Shown here one piece after another: positions 41,624-50,442 of a stretch of 64,000 nucleotides of DNA. Within the stretch, counting starts at the first letter, position 1. Each line of letters starts with the position of its first letter. Both the position numbers and the translations under genes were made by a program. The notes beneath the pieces were generated by a model. The model searched no databases, was not told the DNA's origin, and worked only from the letters and a program-made list of their open reading frames with translations. Origin of the DNA: Mesorhizobium carmichaelinearum (GTDB taxonomy: Bacteria; Pseudomonadota; Alphaproteobacteria; Rhizobiales; Rhizobiaceae); assembly GCF_900199455.1 (NCBI RefSeq), contig NZ_FZQR01000022.1, forward strand, positions 21,378 through 85,377, in the 5' to 3' direction.

Positions 41624-42874
41624 ATGACGCTGGAATTGACCGCGCAGGACCGATCCATGCTCGATGGCGAGCAAGGCCTGTCGGCCGCCGCCGCCATGAA
41701 AATCCTCGTCGCCTTTTCCAACGCGATCGGCGCACAGGGCCTGCTCGACATCACGGGCGCTCATATCGATGGCTGCCTCTATCACGGCAAGGCCGGGCTC
41801 GATTTCGTCGAACGGCTGGTCGAGGGCGGCGGCCGCGTGCAGGTGCCGACGACGCTGAATGTCGGCTCGTTCGACCTCATCCATCCCGGCATGGTGAAGA
41901 TGCCGGCAGCGGAAGAGGTGCCGGCGCGGCGGCTGATGAAGGCGCATATGGAGCTTGGCTGCCAGGCGACCTTCACTTGCGCGCCGTATCAGACGCGGTT
42001 TCGGCCTGAATTCGGGCAACAGATCGCCTGGGGCGAATCCAACGCCATCGTCTTTGCCAATTCGGTGATCGGCGCGCGCACCAACCGCTATGGCGATTTC
42101 ATCGATTTGTGCTGCGCCATGACCGGACGCGCGCCGGCCTGGGGCCTGCATCTCAGCGAAAACCGGCGCGGCCGCATCCTGTTCGCGTTGGACATCGCCG
42201 AGGCCGAACCAAGCGACAGCCTGTTCGTCGGCGTCGGGCTCATCATCGGGCAAGCCAGTGGCGACCGCATTCCGGTCATTGCCGGTCTGCCACAGCCGCG
42301 CGACGAAGATCAGTTGAAGGCGCTGGGTGCGGCGGCGGCGACGACCGGTGCCGTGGCGCTGTTCCATGCGGTCGGCATCACGCCGGAGGCAAACTCACTC
42401 GACGAAGCGTTCCACGGCCACGCGCCGGACGAGACGATCCGCATCACCCAGGCAGACATCGATCATGCGTTGGCCAGGCTGTCTGGGGTGCCCGACGGCA
42501 CGCCGCTGGCGGCCGTGTCGCTCGGCACGCCGCACTTTTCCCACGAGGAGTGGATGCGCCTGTTGCCGCTGCTGCGCGAGGCAGCACCGGGCAGGGGCAT
42601 CCCGATCTACGTCAACACCGGACGTGCGACGCTGACGCGGCTGCAGGAGGAAGGCGCGCTGGCCGGCATGGAGGCGTTCGGCCTGATCCCGGTCGCCGAC
42701 ACCTGCACCTATGTCACCTCCATCCTCGAGCGGCTCGACGGCGTGGTGATGACCAATTCCGGCAAATGGGCGCATTATGCGCCGGGCAATATCGGCGTGA
42801 CGGTCGCCTTCGCCGAGATGAAGGATTGCATCCGCTCCGCTGCGGTCGGGCATGTCGTGCGGAGCGCCTCATGA
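41624..42874 (+). CDS. Aconitase X large (catalytic) subunit
   Basis: The 416-residue protein has the AcnX pattern: LTAQDRSMLDGEQG at the start, AHIDGCLYH, VPTTLNVGSFDLIHPG, MELGCQATFTCAPYQ, WGESNAIVFANSVIGARTNRYG, and VADTCTYV near the end. In AcnX a mononuclear iron is bound by Cys and Glu residues; candidates are visible in these motifs. Characterised AcnX enzymes dehydrate cis-3-hydroxy-L-proline, and an archaeal type dehydrates mevalonate phosphate. A separate small-subunit gene follows (two-chain type). No proline racemase or pyrroline reductase gene is in this operon, so the substrate may differ. Confidence 0.85.
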   Translation: MTLELTAQDRSMLDGEQGLSAAAAMKILVAFSNAIGAQGLLDITGAHIDGCLYHGKAGLDFVERLVEGGGRVQVPTTLNVGSFDLIHPGMVKMPAAEEVPARRLMKAHMELGCQATFTCAPYQTRFRPEFGQQIAWGESNAIVFANSVIGARTNRYGDFIDLCCAMTGRAPAWGLHLSENRRGRILFALDIAEAEPSDSLFVGVGLIIGQASGDRIPVIAGLPQPRDEDQLKALGAAAATTGAVALFHAVGITPEANSLDEAFHGHAPDETIRITQADIDHALARLSGVPDGTPLAAVSLGTPHFSHEEWMRLLPLLREAAPGRGIPIYVNTGRATLTRLQEEGALAGMEAFGLIPVADTCTYVTSILERLDGVVMTNSGKWAHYAPGNIGVTVAFAEMKDCIRSAAVGHVVRSAS

Positions 42875-43350
42875 CGCAGCCGGTTGCAACGGGAGCCGTC
42901 GAACGGCTGGGCACTTTCCAACTGGCCGGTGAGGCCGATGGCCTGGCTCTGGTGTTCTCGCAGCCGCTCAGCTTCTGGGGCGGCATCGATGCCGAGACCG
43001 GCGAGATCATTGACCATTCGCATCCGGGCCTTGGCCAGAATGTCGCCGGCATGATTCTCGTCATGCCGAGTGGGCGAGGGTCGTCGTCCTCGTCGTCGGT
43101 GCTGGCGGAGGCTATCCGCCGGGGCACGGCGCCGGCCGGGATTCTTCTGGAGCGGCCGGATCCGATCCTGGCGGTGGGCGCCATCGTTGCCGAGTTTCTC
43201 TATGGGATCAGCATGCCGCTGGTGGTCTGCGATATTGCCGGGATTGTTTCCGGCGACAGGGTAGCGATTGGCACTGGCGCGGACGGCCGGGCGATCGTCA
43301 GAGCTAAAACAGAAAGCTTGCCGCTCAGATCTCCGGGATGTTTTCCTTGA
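42871..43350 (+). CDS. Aconitase X small (swivel) subunit
   Basis: The 159-residue protein has the swivel-domain motif FWGGIDAETGEIIDHSHPGLGQNVAGMILVMPSGRGSSSSSSVLAEAI (about 37-82), in which the P-S-G-R-G-S-S-S loop reaches the active site, then RGTAPAGILLERPDPILAVGAIVAEFLY. The start overlaps the large-subunit stop (ATGA). The last residues (LPLRSPGCFP) run 26 bases into the 3' end of the convergent LacI gene, so the original stop may have been lost or this overlap is normal for the locus. Confidence 0.85.
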   Translation: MTQPVATGAVERLGTFQLAGEADGLALVFSQPLSFWGGIDAETGEIIDHSHPGLGQNVAGMILVMPSGRGSSSSSSVLAEAIRRGTAPAGILLERPDPILAVGAIVAEFLYGISMPLVVCDIAGIVSGDRVAIGTGADGRAIVRAKTESLPLRSPGCFP

Positions 43351-44353
43351 AGATCACCTGCAGCCTTGGCTGGTGCAATTCATAGGGCAGTCCCCGGACC
43401 GCATGGGTAAGAGTGTTGAGCGCCTCCCGCGCCTCGACGCGGGGGTTCTGGTCGATGACCGCGTCGAGCGTGCCGTCGAGCAGAAGATCCTTGGTGCCGT
43501 CGGTCACTTCATGGCCGAGGAAGACCATGGACTGCGCGCGGCCGCGCTCCTTGAGCGCACGCGCGATGCCGGTGTTGCCGGCGCCGACATTGTAGATCGC
43601 GGCGAGGTCGGGGTGCCGGTCCAGAAGTGCTGATGCTTCCGAATAGGCCTTTTCGCGGTCGTCGAGCATTTCGCGCATCTCGACGATCTCGAGATTGGGC
43701 GATTCCTCGGTCAATATGTGCCGGAACCCCATCTCGCGTTCCTCATGGCCGCGATAGGACAGCGAGCCGGCGAACAGCGCCACCTTGCCGGGGCGCTCCG
43801 GCCCCATGAAGCGGTTGAGCAGATAGCCGGCCAGCCGCCCGGCGGCGCGGTTGTCGATGCCGATATAGGCCACCCTCGGCACATGCAGGATGTCGGAAGC
43901 GATGGTCACCACCTTGACATCGCTGGCCGACAGCGAGCGCAGCGCCTCACGCACCGTCGGATGGTCGAGCGCGATGACGCCGACGCCTTGCGTCTGTCCG
44001 CGCAAATCCTGCAGCAGGCGGGCGAGCCGGTCGGGGTTGAAGCCCTCTATCGTGGCGATATGGACGTCGAGATCGGGGCGTGCCAGGGCCTGCGCCTCGA
44101 TGTGCCGGTGCAGCATCTTGATGAAGGAATTGGTGCCGGCCGGCAGCGCGAAGTCGAGCCGGATGACCTCGCCGGGCGAGAGCCTGGGCGGCGCCCCGTT
44201 CGGGCCTTCGGCGATGTAGCCGAGGCGCTGCGCCATTTCGAGCACGATCTCGCGCGTGCGCGCCCGCACGCCGGGGCGGTTGTTCAGCACGCGGTCGACG
44301 GTGGCGGCGGAAACGCCGGCTTCCCGGGCTATGTCGGTCAGGGTGGAACGCAC
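43325..44353 (-). CDS. LacI-family transcription regulator
   Basis: The 342-residue protein has an N-terminal LacI helix-turn-helix (TLTDIAREAGVSAATVDRVLNNRPGVRARTREIV, residues 4-37) with a hinge helix and a periplasmic-binding-protein-like effector domain (LDFALPAGTNSFIKMLHRHIEAQ, VGVIALDHPTVREAL, GIDNRAAGRLAGYLLNRFMG). Domains of this subtype usually respond to sugars or inositol-like compounds. It is divergent from the CUT1 transporter operon across 357 bases with an inverted repeat and is its likely regulator. Its 3' end overlaps the AcnX small-subunit gene by 26 bases. Confidence 0.85.
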   Translation of the reverse strand: MRSTLTDIAREAGVSAATVDRVLNNRPGVRARTREIVLEMAQRLGYIAEGPNGAPPRLSPGEVIRLDFALPAGTNSFIKMLHRHIEAQALARPDLDVHIATIEGFNPDRLARLLQDLRGQTQGVGVIALDHPTVREALRSLSASDVKVVTIASDILHVPRVAYIGIDNRAAGRLAGYLLNRFMGPERPGKVALFAGSLSYRGHEEREMGFRHILTEESPNLEIVEMREMLDDREKAYSEASALLDRHPDLAAIYNVGAGNTGIARALKERGRAQSMVFLGHEVTDGTKDLLLDGTLDAVIDQNPRVEAREALNTLTHAVRGLPYELHQPRLQVIFKENIPEI

Positions 44354-44710
44354 CGTCTTTCATCTCCTCAACGCATCAGGATCACGCAATGCCGGCAGCC
44401 GGCCCGATGGCCACGACACCTCGCCATCGGCGATTCTGATGGGAAATGATGTATCCGGCCTTGGCCGAAGCGCAAGCCGTCGGGCTAAATCAGGTCGACT
44501 GGCACGGCTATTTCGGGACGGGAAGACACATTTCCCATCAAATCGAGGCATTGGGGGCGGAATATGGACACTGATATGATGCATTTCCTCGCCCATTGCG
44601 ATGTTGTGAGGTATTTTGATTATTTATGATGTTGACAGCCTTCCGATACTGCCGTCAATATCCCTCATGGGCTCGTGGAGGAAACATTGAGCCCTGAGGG
44701 AGGAATTCCA
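44354..44710. promoter_or_regulatory. Divergent control region with 11-base inverted repeat and promoter
   Basis: GATGGGAAATG (44438-44448) and CATTTCCCATC (44528-44538) are exact reverse complements 79 bases apart, possible half-sites for the LacI-type regulator. TTGACA (44632-44637) and CAATAT (44656-44661) with an 18-base spacer form a candidate promoter for the transporter operon. GGAGGAATTCCA precedes ATG 44711. No gene lies in the interval. Confidence 0.5.
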
Positions 44711-46324
44711 ATGTCTGATCTGATCCGCATATCGCGGCGCCGGTTGCTGGCGTCCGGAGGAAAGGCGGCGGTGTTCGTAGCCGCCACAGGTATCGCACCG
44801 CAATTCATCCGTCCCGGCCGTGCCTTCGCTGCCGACGCATTGGCGCCAGGCATGATCGGTGGCCCGACGGGCTTCGAGGGCGCCGAGCGTTATCAATATG
44901 GCGCCGACACGCCGGAAGGCCGCGCCATCGAGGCGGCCAAGGCGCTGAAGGGCGCCGGCAAGGCGCCTGCGAAGATCGTGCTCGGCCTGTCGGACGGCTC
45001 GATCGGCCAGTTGACGCAGCCTTTCCCGGCCGGCGCGCCGTCGATCAAGGAATTGTGGGAAAAGGAAACTGGCATTCCGATCGAGATCGTCGGCCTGCCG
45101 AACGGCCAGGAATTCACCAAGACGATGCAGGACATCTCCACCAAGGGTGGGGCCTATGACATCTATTCGACCGAATGGAACCGCCTCGGCGACCTCGCCG
45201 AAACCGGTGGTATCGCCAAGCTCGACGACTTCGTTGCCCAGTATAAGCCTGAGTGGGACGATCCCAAGACCGGCTATGTCGACGGCGCCAAGGGTGTGTC
45301 GTTGCTCAACAAATACCGCGGCTCGAACTATGGCGTGTCGCTGGACGGCGATTTCCAGACCTGGGTCTACCGCACCGACCTGTTCGGCGACGCCGCCGAG
45401 CAGAAAGCCTTCAAGGACAAATACGGCTACGATCTGGCGCCGCCGAAGACCTGGAAGCAGCATGGCGATATCGCCGCCTTCTTCCAGCGCCCGGACAAGG
45501 GCCTGTTCGGCTCGACCGACCTGCGCAACCAGGGCTGGGGCTACACCAACTGGTACCAGCGCTATGTCTCGATGGCCTCGCCCAACCAGTTCCTGTTCGG
45601 TGACGACGGCAAGCCGCTGATCAATTCCGAGCATGGCATCGCCGCCACCAACGAATATGTCGCCTCGCTCGTCCATCACTCGCCGGATGCGATCTCGTGG
45701 GGCTGGCCGGAGCAGTACGGCAATTTCGCCAAGGGGGGTGCCGCGATGACCTGCGCCTTCTCCAACCTGCCGAAATTCCTCGACAATGCCGGCAACAAGG
45801 ATTCGGCCGTCACCGGCAAGATCGGCTCGATGCTGCCGCCCGGCCGCGAGATCGACGGCAAGCTGATCAGCCGCTCGGTGCTGTGGTTCTCGCTGACCGG
45901 CATGGTCTCGTCGCAGTCGAAAAACCAGGAGGTGGCCTACCTCCTCCTGCAATGGCTGGGCTCGGCCCGCATCTATGCCTGGATGAGCGCCAACCCCGGC
46001 GGCTATCTCGATCCGTTCCGGCTTTCGGACTTCTCCGATCCGCTGGTGCGGCAGACCTATCACGCCTACCACATGGACGTGGTGCGCGAGACGGTCGCCC
46101 GCACGGTGCCGACCATCAATTATCCCGGCGCCACCGCCTTCCACAATGCGCTCGACGAAAACCTCATGGCCTCGCTGACCAAGGCCAAGACAGCCGAACA
46201 GGCGATGGCCGACACCGAGACCGAGTGGAAGAAGATCGCCCGGCGCATTGGCGAGGACAAATTGCTCGAAGCCATCAAGACCAACAAGGAGGCCTGGCCG
46301 ACCGTTCTCGATCCGATCAGCTGA
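44711..46324 (+). CDS. CUT1-type ABC transporter substrate-binding protein
   Basis: The start at 44711 is supported by GGAGGAATTCCA; the in-frame 44675 start adds unrelated residues. The 537-residue protein has a twin-arginine-type signal (SRRRLLASGGKAAVFVAAT) and a large SBP_bac_1-like domain: GSIGQLTQPFPAGAPSIKELWEKETGIPIEIVGLPNGQEF, GGAYDIYSTEWNRLGDLAETGG, and ANPGGYLDPFRLSDFSDPLVRQTY. Proteins of this size and signal type pair with importers that use two ATPases, as does the rhizobial glycerol importer GlpSTPQUV, though the sequence differs. The first gene of the long operon controlled by the divergent LacI. Confidence 0.8.
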   Translation: MSDLIRISRRRLLASGGKAAVFVAATGIAPQFIRPGRAFAADALAPGMIGGPTGFEGAERYQYGADTPEGRAIEAAKALKGAGKAPAKIVLGLSDGSIGQLTQPFPAGAPSIKELWEKETGIPIEIVGLPNGQEFTKTMQDISTKGGAYDIYSTEWNRLGDLAETGGIAKLDDFVAQYKPEWDDPKTGYVDGAKGVSLLNKYRGSNYGVSLDGDFQTWVYRTDLFGDAAEQKAFKDKYGYDLAPPKTWKQHGDIAAFFQRPDKGLFGSTDLRNQGWGYTNWYQRYVSMASPNQFLFGDDGKPLINSEHGIAATNEYVASLVHHSPDAISWGWPEQYGNFAKGGAAMTCAFSNLPKFLDNAGNKDSAVTGKIGSMLPPGREIDGKLISRSVLWFSLTGMVSSQSKNQEVAYLLLQWLGSARIYAWMSANPGGYLDPFRLSDFSDPLVRQTYHAYHMDVVRETVARTVPTINYPGATAFHNALDENLMASLTKAKTAEQAMADTETEWKKIARRIGEDKLLEAIKTNKEAWPTVLDPIS

Positions 46325-46345
46325 TCCGTCTCCCTGGATCAGAGC

Positions 46346-46377
46346 CGGAGGGGAGGGGCGAAAGCTCTTCCCCTCCG
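46346..46377 (+). terminator. Attenuator-like hairpin after the binding-protein gene
   Basis: CGGAGGGG and CCCCTCCG pair around GAGGGGCGAAAGCTCTT; no T run follows. It lies between binding protein and permease genes, like the hairpins at 38772 and 53518. Confidence 0.5.
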
Positions 46378-46382
46378 CACTA

Positions 46383-46421
46383 GAGCATGATCCCGAAAAG
46401 TGGGACCCGGTTTTCTAACGC
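46383..46421. repeat. Dispersed rhizobial repeat (GAGCATGATCCCGAAAAGTGG type)
   Basis: AGCATGATCCCGAAAAGTGG followed by GACCCGGTTTTC is the common short intergenic repeat I know from many Mesorhizobium and Rhizobium genomes. It contains an in-frame ATG at 46387 that could mislead gene calling for the permease that follows. Confidence 0.75.
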
Positions 46422-46440
46422 CACCAGCAAAAGCAGCCAG

Positions 46441-47301
46441 ATGAAGCGTTCCGTTCCTTTCGAGATATTCCGCTACGCCGCGATCCTCGCGGCGATGGCG
46501 GTGACGCTGGTGCCGATCCTGTGGATGGTGTCGATGGCCTTCAAGCCGATCGCCGAATGGTCGGCGACCGGCGCCGACCTGACATGGTGGCCGAAAAACC
46601 CGACGCTCAGCAATTTCCGCTTCGTGTTCGGCGAATCCACCAACAGCCTGATCGTGGCACTCGACCGCACCGCGCTGAAGCCGATCCTGTCGTCGCTGCT
46701 GTCAGCGGTGTTCGGCACCGCGATCGCCATGTCGGCCGGCACGGCCGCGGCCTACGGGCTGTCGCGCTTCGGCTCGGGCCAGAACCTGCCGCTGGCGCTG
46801 ATCCAGCTCAGGCTGTTTCCGCCGATGGCGGTGATGATCCCGGTGATGATCATGTGGGCCTTCCTGAACTTCACCGACAGCTGGTGGGGCCTGGCGCTGA
46901 TCTACGGCATCGTCACCTTGCCGTTCGCCTTCTGGCTGATGAAGACCTTCTTCGACGACATGCCGCGCGAGATCGAGGAGGCGGCGCTGGTCGAAGGCTG
47001 TTCGCGGCTGCGCGTCTTCACCCGCATCACCCTGCCGATGATGCGTGCGCCGCTGGCGAGTGCCGCGCTCTTCGTCTTTATCCTCAACTGGTCAGATTAT
47101 CTGATCGCGTTGCTTTTGACGACGCGCGAGTGGGTGACCATCCCGGTCTACATGGCCTCGCTGTCGTCCTCGATGACCGGCCAGCTATACGGCGCCAAGG
47201 CGGCGCTCGGGCTCATCGCCGCCGTGCCGCCCGTCATCATGGGCATCGCCATCCAACGCCATCTGGTCCGCGGGCTGACCTTTGGGGCGCTCAAGCAATG
47301 A
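46441..47301 (+). CDS. CUT1-type permease, MalG-like
   Basis: The start is ATG 46441 (MKRSVPFEIFRYAAIL); an upstream in-frame ATG at 46387 lies inside a dispersed repeat. The 286-residue protein has six membrane segments, PILWMVSMAFKPIAEW after the first as in MalG, and the docking loop EEAALVEGCSRLRVFTRITLPMMRAPLASA. It ends with the usual short C-terminus (LVRGLTFGALKQ). Its stop overlaps the next permease's start (ATGA). The MalG-type gene comes before the MalF-type, the reverse of most sugar operons. Confidence 0.85.
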   Translation: MKRSVPFEIFRYAAILAAMAVTLVPILWMVSMAFKPIAEWSATGADLTWWPKNPTLSNFRFVFGESTNSLIVALDRTALKPILSSLLSAVFGTAIAMSAGTAAAYGLSRFGSGQNLPLALIQLRLFPPMAVMIPVMIMWAFLNFTDSWWGLALIYGIVTLPFAFWLMKTFFDDMPREIEEAALVEGCSRLRVFTRITLPMMRAPLASAALFVFILNWSDYLIALLLTTREWVTIPVYMASLSSSMTGQLYGAKAALGLIAAVPPVIMGIAIQRHLVRGLTFGALKQ

Positions 47302-48254
47302 GCGCGGTGATGACGACGATTTCGGAGGGCGAGATGGACGCGCGGACAAAGCCGGCCCTGCGAGACGAAGGCGCGCGGCTCGGCTTTCGGCTGACGCTGC
47401 CGGCGCAGATCCTGGTGCTGTTCATCTCGGCCTTTCCGCTCTTGATGCAGCTCTACATCAGCGTCACCGACTGGTCGCCGCTTTCGGGCCTCGGCTGGTG
47501 GAATCCGTGGGAGATGTGGAACAGCTTTGCCAACTATACGGACCTTGCCGCCGATGCCCGCTTCTGGAGTGCGCTGAAGCGCACGGCCATCGTCATGGTT
47601 GTCTGCGTGCCGGCGGAGTTCCTGCTGGGTTTGGCATTGGCGACGCTGTTCGCCGATGATTTCCCGGGCAAGCGGATATTCTACTCGATCCTACTGATGC
47701 CGATGATGGTGGTGCCGGCGGTGGCCGGCTACATGTTCTTCATGCTGTTCCAGTCGGGCGGCCCGGTGAACGACATCCTGTCCGCCATCACGGGCACACC
47801 AGTCACCATCGCCTGGCTGTCGGATCCGACGCTGGCGCTGATCGCGGTGATGATCGCCGATATCTGGCAGTGGACGCCGCTGATGTTTCTCATCCTTCTC
47901 GCCGGCCTGGTCGGCGTGCCGGAGGACCAGATCAAGGCTGCGACCTTGCTCGGCGCCAATCCCTGGCAACGCTTCGTCACCATCGTGCTGCCGAAGATGA
48001 AGACCATCATCATCATCGCGCTGGCGATCCGGGTGATCGAGAACTTCAAGATCTTCGACACGCTCTACATCATGACCGGCGGCGGTCCCGGTGTCGCCAC
48101 CGAGACGATCTCGGTCTACATCTACAAGGTCACCACGCAGGACCTGATCTGGGGTTATGTCGCGGCGATCGCGCTCGCCATCCTGATCGTGCTTTCCATC
48201 GTCGCCGTGTTCGCCATGAAGCGCATGGCGCGGGCAAGGCAGATGGCGGCATGA
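47298..48254 (+). CDS. CUT1-type permease, MalF-like
   Basis: The 318-residue protein has a cytoplasmic lead, six membrane segments and MalF/UgpA-type features: FPLLMQLYISVTDWSP after the first segment, the docking loop EDQIKAATLLGANPWQRFVTIVLPKMKTIIIIA, and FDTLYIMTGGGPGVATETISVYIY, a highly conserved block in sugar permeases. Both ends overlap neighbours by four bases. It makes the channel with the MalG-like protein. Confidence 0.85.
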   Translation: MSAVMTTISEGEMDARTKPALRDEGARLGFRLTLPAQILVLFISAFPLLMQLYISVTDWSPLSGLGWWNPWEMWNSFANYTDLAADARFWSALKRTAIVMVVCVPAEFLLGLALATLFADDFPGKRIFYSILLMPMMVVPAVAGYMFFMLFQSGGPVNDILSAITGTPVTIAWLSDPTLALIAVMIADIWQWTPLMFLILLAGLVGVPEDQIKAATLLGANPWQRFVTIVLPKMKTIIIIALAIRVIENFKIFDTLYIMTGGGPGVATETISVYIYKVTTQDLIWGYVAAIALAILIVLSIVAVFAMKRMARARQMAA

Positions 48255-49342
48255 GCGCGATCCAGCTGCGCAACCTCACCAAGACATTCGGCGACTTCAC
48301 CGCGCTGAAGACCATGGACCTCGACATAGCCGACGGCGAGTTCATGGCGCTGCTTGGGCCATCCGGCTGCGGCAAGTCGACGACGATGAACATGATCGCC
48401 GGCATGGAGGAGCCGACCAGCGGCAGGATCCTGTTCGGCGAGCGCGACATGGCCGGCGTGCCGATGGGCCGGCGCGGCGTCGGCTTCGTCTTCCAGAACT
48501 ATGCCATCTTCACCCATATGACGGTCCGGCAGAATCTGGCCTACGGGCCGAGGATGCGGGGCGCCGCCAAAGCCGAGATCGACCGCCGCGTCGGCGCCAT
48601 CGCCGAGCTGCTGCAGCTGACGCCGCTGCTCGACCGCAAGGCGGACCGGCTGTCGGTCAACATATTGCAGCGCGTGGCGATCGGCCGCTCGGCGATCATG
48701 GAGCCGGCGATCTTCCTGCTCGACGAGCCGCTGTCCAATGTCGACGCCGCCTTCCGGGCCGTTATGCGCACCGAGCTGAAGCAGCTGCAGCGCCAGTTCA
48801 GGCAGACCATGGTCTATGTCACCCATGATCAGCTCGAAGCCATGACCATGGCCGACCGCATCGCCGTCATGGATCATGGGGTTTTGCAACAGGTCGGCAC
48901 GCCGCTCGAAGTCTACAACAATCCGGCCAATGTCTTCGTCGCCCGCTTCATCGGCGCGCCGGGCATGAACCTGCTCAAGGGCAGGTCGGCGGAGAGTGAC
49001 CGGGGCCTTGTCATCGATCTCGGTCCGCTGGGCGTGACGCTGCCGCTGCCGGACGAGTTGGCGGCCAGCTTGCGCGGCGCACGCGGCGACGTGCTCTACG
49101 GCTTTCGGCCGGAGCAGGTGGCGCTGGCGCAGGACGGGCGCGGACTTGCCATGCCCGTCACCTTCGTCGAGCGCATCGGCGCGCGCACCATCGTCCATCT
49201 CGGCCAAGGTGACGGCGCCGTGAAGGCCGTCTTCGACAATGATGTCGGGCTCTCGATCGGGCAAACCGCGGTCGTCGCCCCCGCGTCGTCGTCGGTACGC
49301 ATCTTCGACGCCGCCAGCGGCCTTGCGATGAGGGTGGGTTGA
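48251..49342 (+). CDS. CUT1-type ABC ATPase with degenerate signature motif
   Basis: The 363-residue protein has Walker A LLGPSGCGKSTT (about 34-45), Q-loop FVFQNYAIFTHM, Walker B IFLLDEPLSNVD and H-loop YVTHDQLEAMT, and a TOBE domain (FRPEQVAL). The signature, normally LSGGQ, reads LSVNILQRVAIGRS (about 134-147): both glycines are lost. In ABC dimers this motif binds the ATP held by the partner's Walker motifs. The gene lies directly before another ATPase gene with an intact signature but an altered Walker B, suggesting a fixed heterodimer. It overlaps the permease end by four bases. Confidence 0.85.
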   Translation: MSAIQLRNLTKTFGDFTALKTMDLDIADGEFMALLGPSGCGKSTTMNMIAGMEEPTSGRILFGERDMAGVPMGRRGVGFVFQNYAIFTHMTVRQNLAYGPRMRGAAKAEIDRRVGAIAELLQLTPLLDRKADRLSVNILQRVAIGRSAIMEPAIFLLDEPLSNVDAAFRAVMRTELKQLQRQFRQTMVYVTHDQLEAMTMADRIAVMDHGVLQQVGTPLEVYNNPANVFVARFIGAPGMNLLKGRSAESDRGLVIDLGPLGVTLPLPDELAASLRGARGDVLYGFRPEQVALAQDGRGLAMPVTFVERIGARTIVHLGQGDGAVKAVFDNDVGLSIGQTAVVAPASSSVRIFDAASGLAMRVG

Positions 49343-49345
49343 GCC

Positions 49346-50407
49346 ATGGCCGACATCGTCTTTCGCAATGTGACCAAGCGCTACGGCAACACAATCGCCG
49401 TCGACGACGCCTCGTTCACCGTCAACGACAATGAGTTCTTCTGCTTTTTCGGGCCGCCACTGTCTGGCAAGTCGACGATCCTGCGGCTTGTGCTCGGACT
49501 GGAGAGCCCGGACGCTGGCGAAATCCTGATCGGCGGCAGACCGGTCAACGCGGTGTCGCCGGCCGAGCGCAATGTGGCGATGGTGTTCCAGAACCTGGCG
49601 CTGTTCCCGCATATGAGCGCGCTCGACAATGTGCGCTTTCCCCTGGTCGAGCGCGGCGTTGCCGAGCTCCAGATCAAAAAGCGGGTCGCCGATGTCGCCG
49701 CCAAGCTGCATATCGGCCACATCCTGCACAAGCCGCCGGCGCAGCTTTCGGGCGGCGAGCGGCAGCGTGTGGCGATCGCGCGTGCGCTGGTGCGCGACCC
49801 CAATGCCTATCTGATGGACGACCCGATCTCGGCGCTCGACGCGCGGCTGCGCGAGGAGACGCGTGTCGAGCTGAAGCGCATCCAGCGCGAGTTGGGCAAG
49901 ACGCTGATCTATGTCACCCACGACCAGGAGGAGGCGATGTCGATCGCCGACCGCATCGCCATACTGGACAATGGCAAGATCAGGCAGATCGGCGCGCCGG
50001 CCGAGATCTACGACCGGCCGGCCAGCACCTATGTGGCGCGGCTGCTCGGTTCGCCTGTCATGAACATCCTGAAATCGGCCCGGGGCGTGGGCGGCATCGA
50101 AGCTGCCGAAGGCACGATCCGCATTGCCGACAAGGCTGCTCCCGTTGATGCTGTCGAGATCGGGCTGAGGCCGGAGGATATCAAGGTCAGGCCGTGGGCG
50201 GATGGGGGCCAGGGCCGCCCGGCTCGGGTGTTCGAGGTCGAGCCGCTTGGCGGCTACACCGTGGTGACACTCGCCGCCGGGCAGGCGCGGCTGAAGGCGC
50301 TGTTGCGTGGCCAGCCCGACATCAGGCCCGATGCGATGGTGGCGATATCCTGCGAGCCGGCCCGCGTGCATTATTTCGGACAGAGCGGGGGAGCGCTGGC
50401 ACGATGA
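49346..50407 (+). CDS. CUT1-type ABC ATPase with altered Walker B
   Basis: The 353-residue protein has Walker A FFGPPLSGKST, Q-loop MVFQNLALFPHM, intact signature LSGGERQRVAIARA and H-loop YVTHDQEEAMS. Walker B reads YLMDDPISALD (about 153-163), so the catalytic Glu that follows the Walker B Asp is replaced by Asp. Its partner encoded just upstream has a normal Walker B but a lost signature. The C-terminal TOBE part ends LRPEDIKVRPWADG. Three bases separate it from the partner gene. Its stop overlaps an ATG at 50404 of the next frame. Confidence 0.85.
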   Translation: MADIVFRNVTKRYGNTIAVDDASFTVNDNEFFCFFGPPLSGKSTILRLVLGLESPDAGEILIGGRPVNAVSPAERNVAMVFQNLALFPHMSALDNVRFPLVERGVAELQIKKRVADVAAKLHIGHILHKPPAQLSGGERQRVAIARALVRDPNAYLMDDPISALDARLREETRVELKRIQRELGKTLIYVTHDQEEAMSIADRIAILDNGKIRQIGAPAEIYDRPASTYVARLLGSPVMNILKSARGVGGIEAAEGTIRIADKAAPVDAVEIGLRPEDIKVRPWADGGQGRPARVFEVEPLGGYTVVTLAAGQARLKALLRGQPDIRPDAMVAISCEPARVHYFGQSGGALAR

Positions 50408-50442
50408 CTGCGGCCGCGAGGACAGAATTTCGGGAGGAAGAC

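Noticed and set aside
44624..46144. Long minus-strand frame of 506 codons opposite the CUT1 binding-protein gene
   Set aside because: Mirror frame of a well-supported gene with signal peptide and family motifs; composition typical of antisense GC-rich DNA.
48155..50371. Minus-strand frame of 738 codons opposite the two ATPase genes
   Set aside because: The sense strand has all ABC motifs; the antisense product is His/Arg/Asp-rich with no domain.
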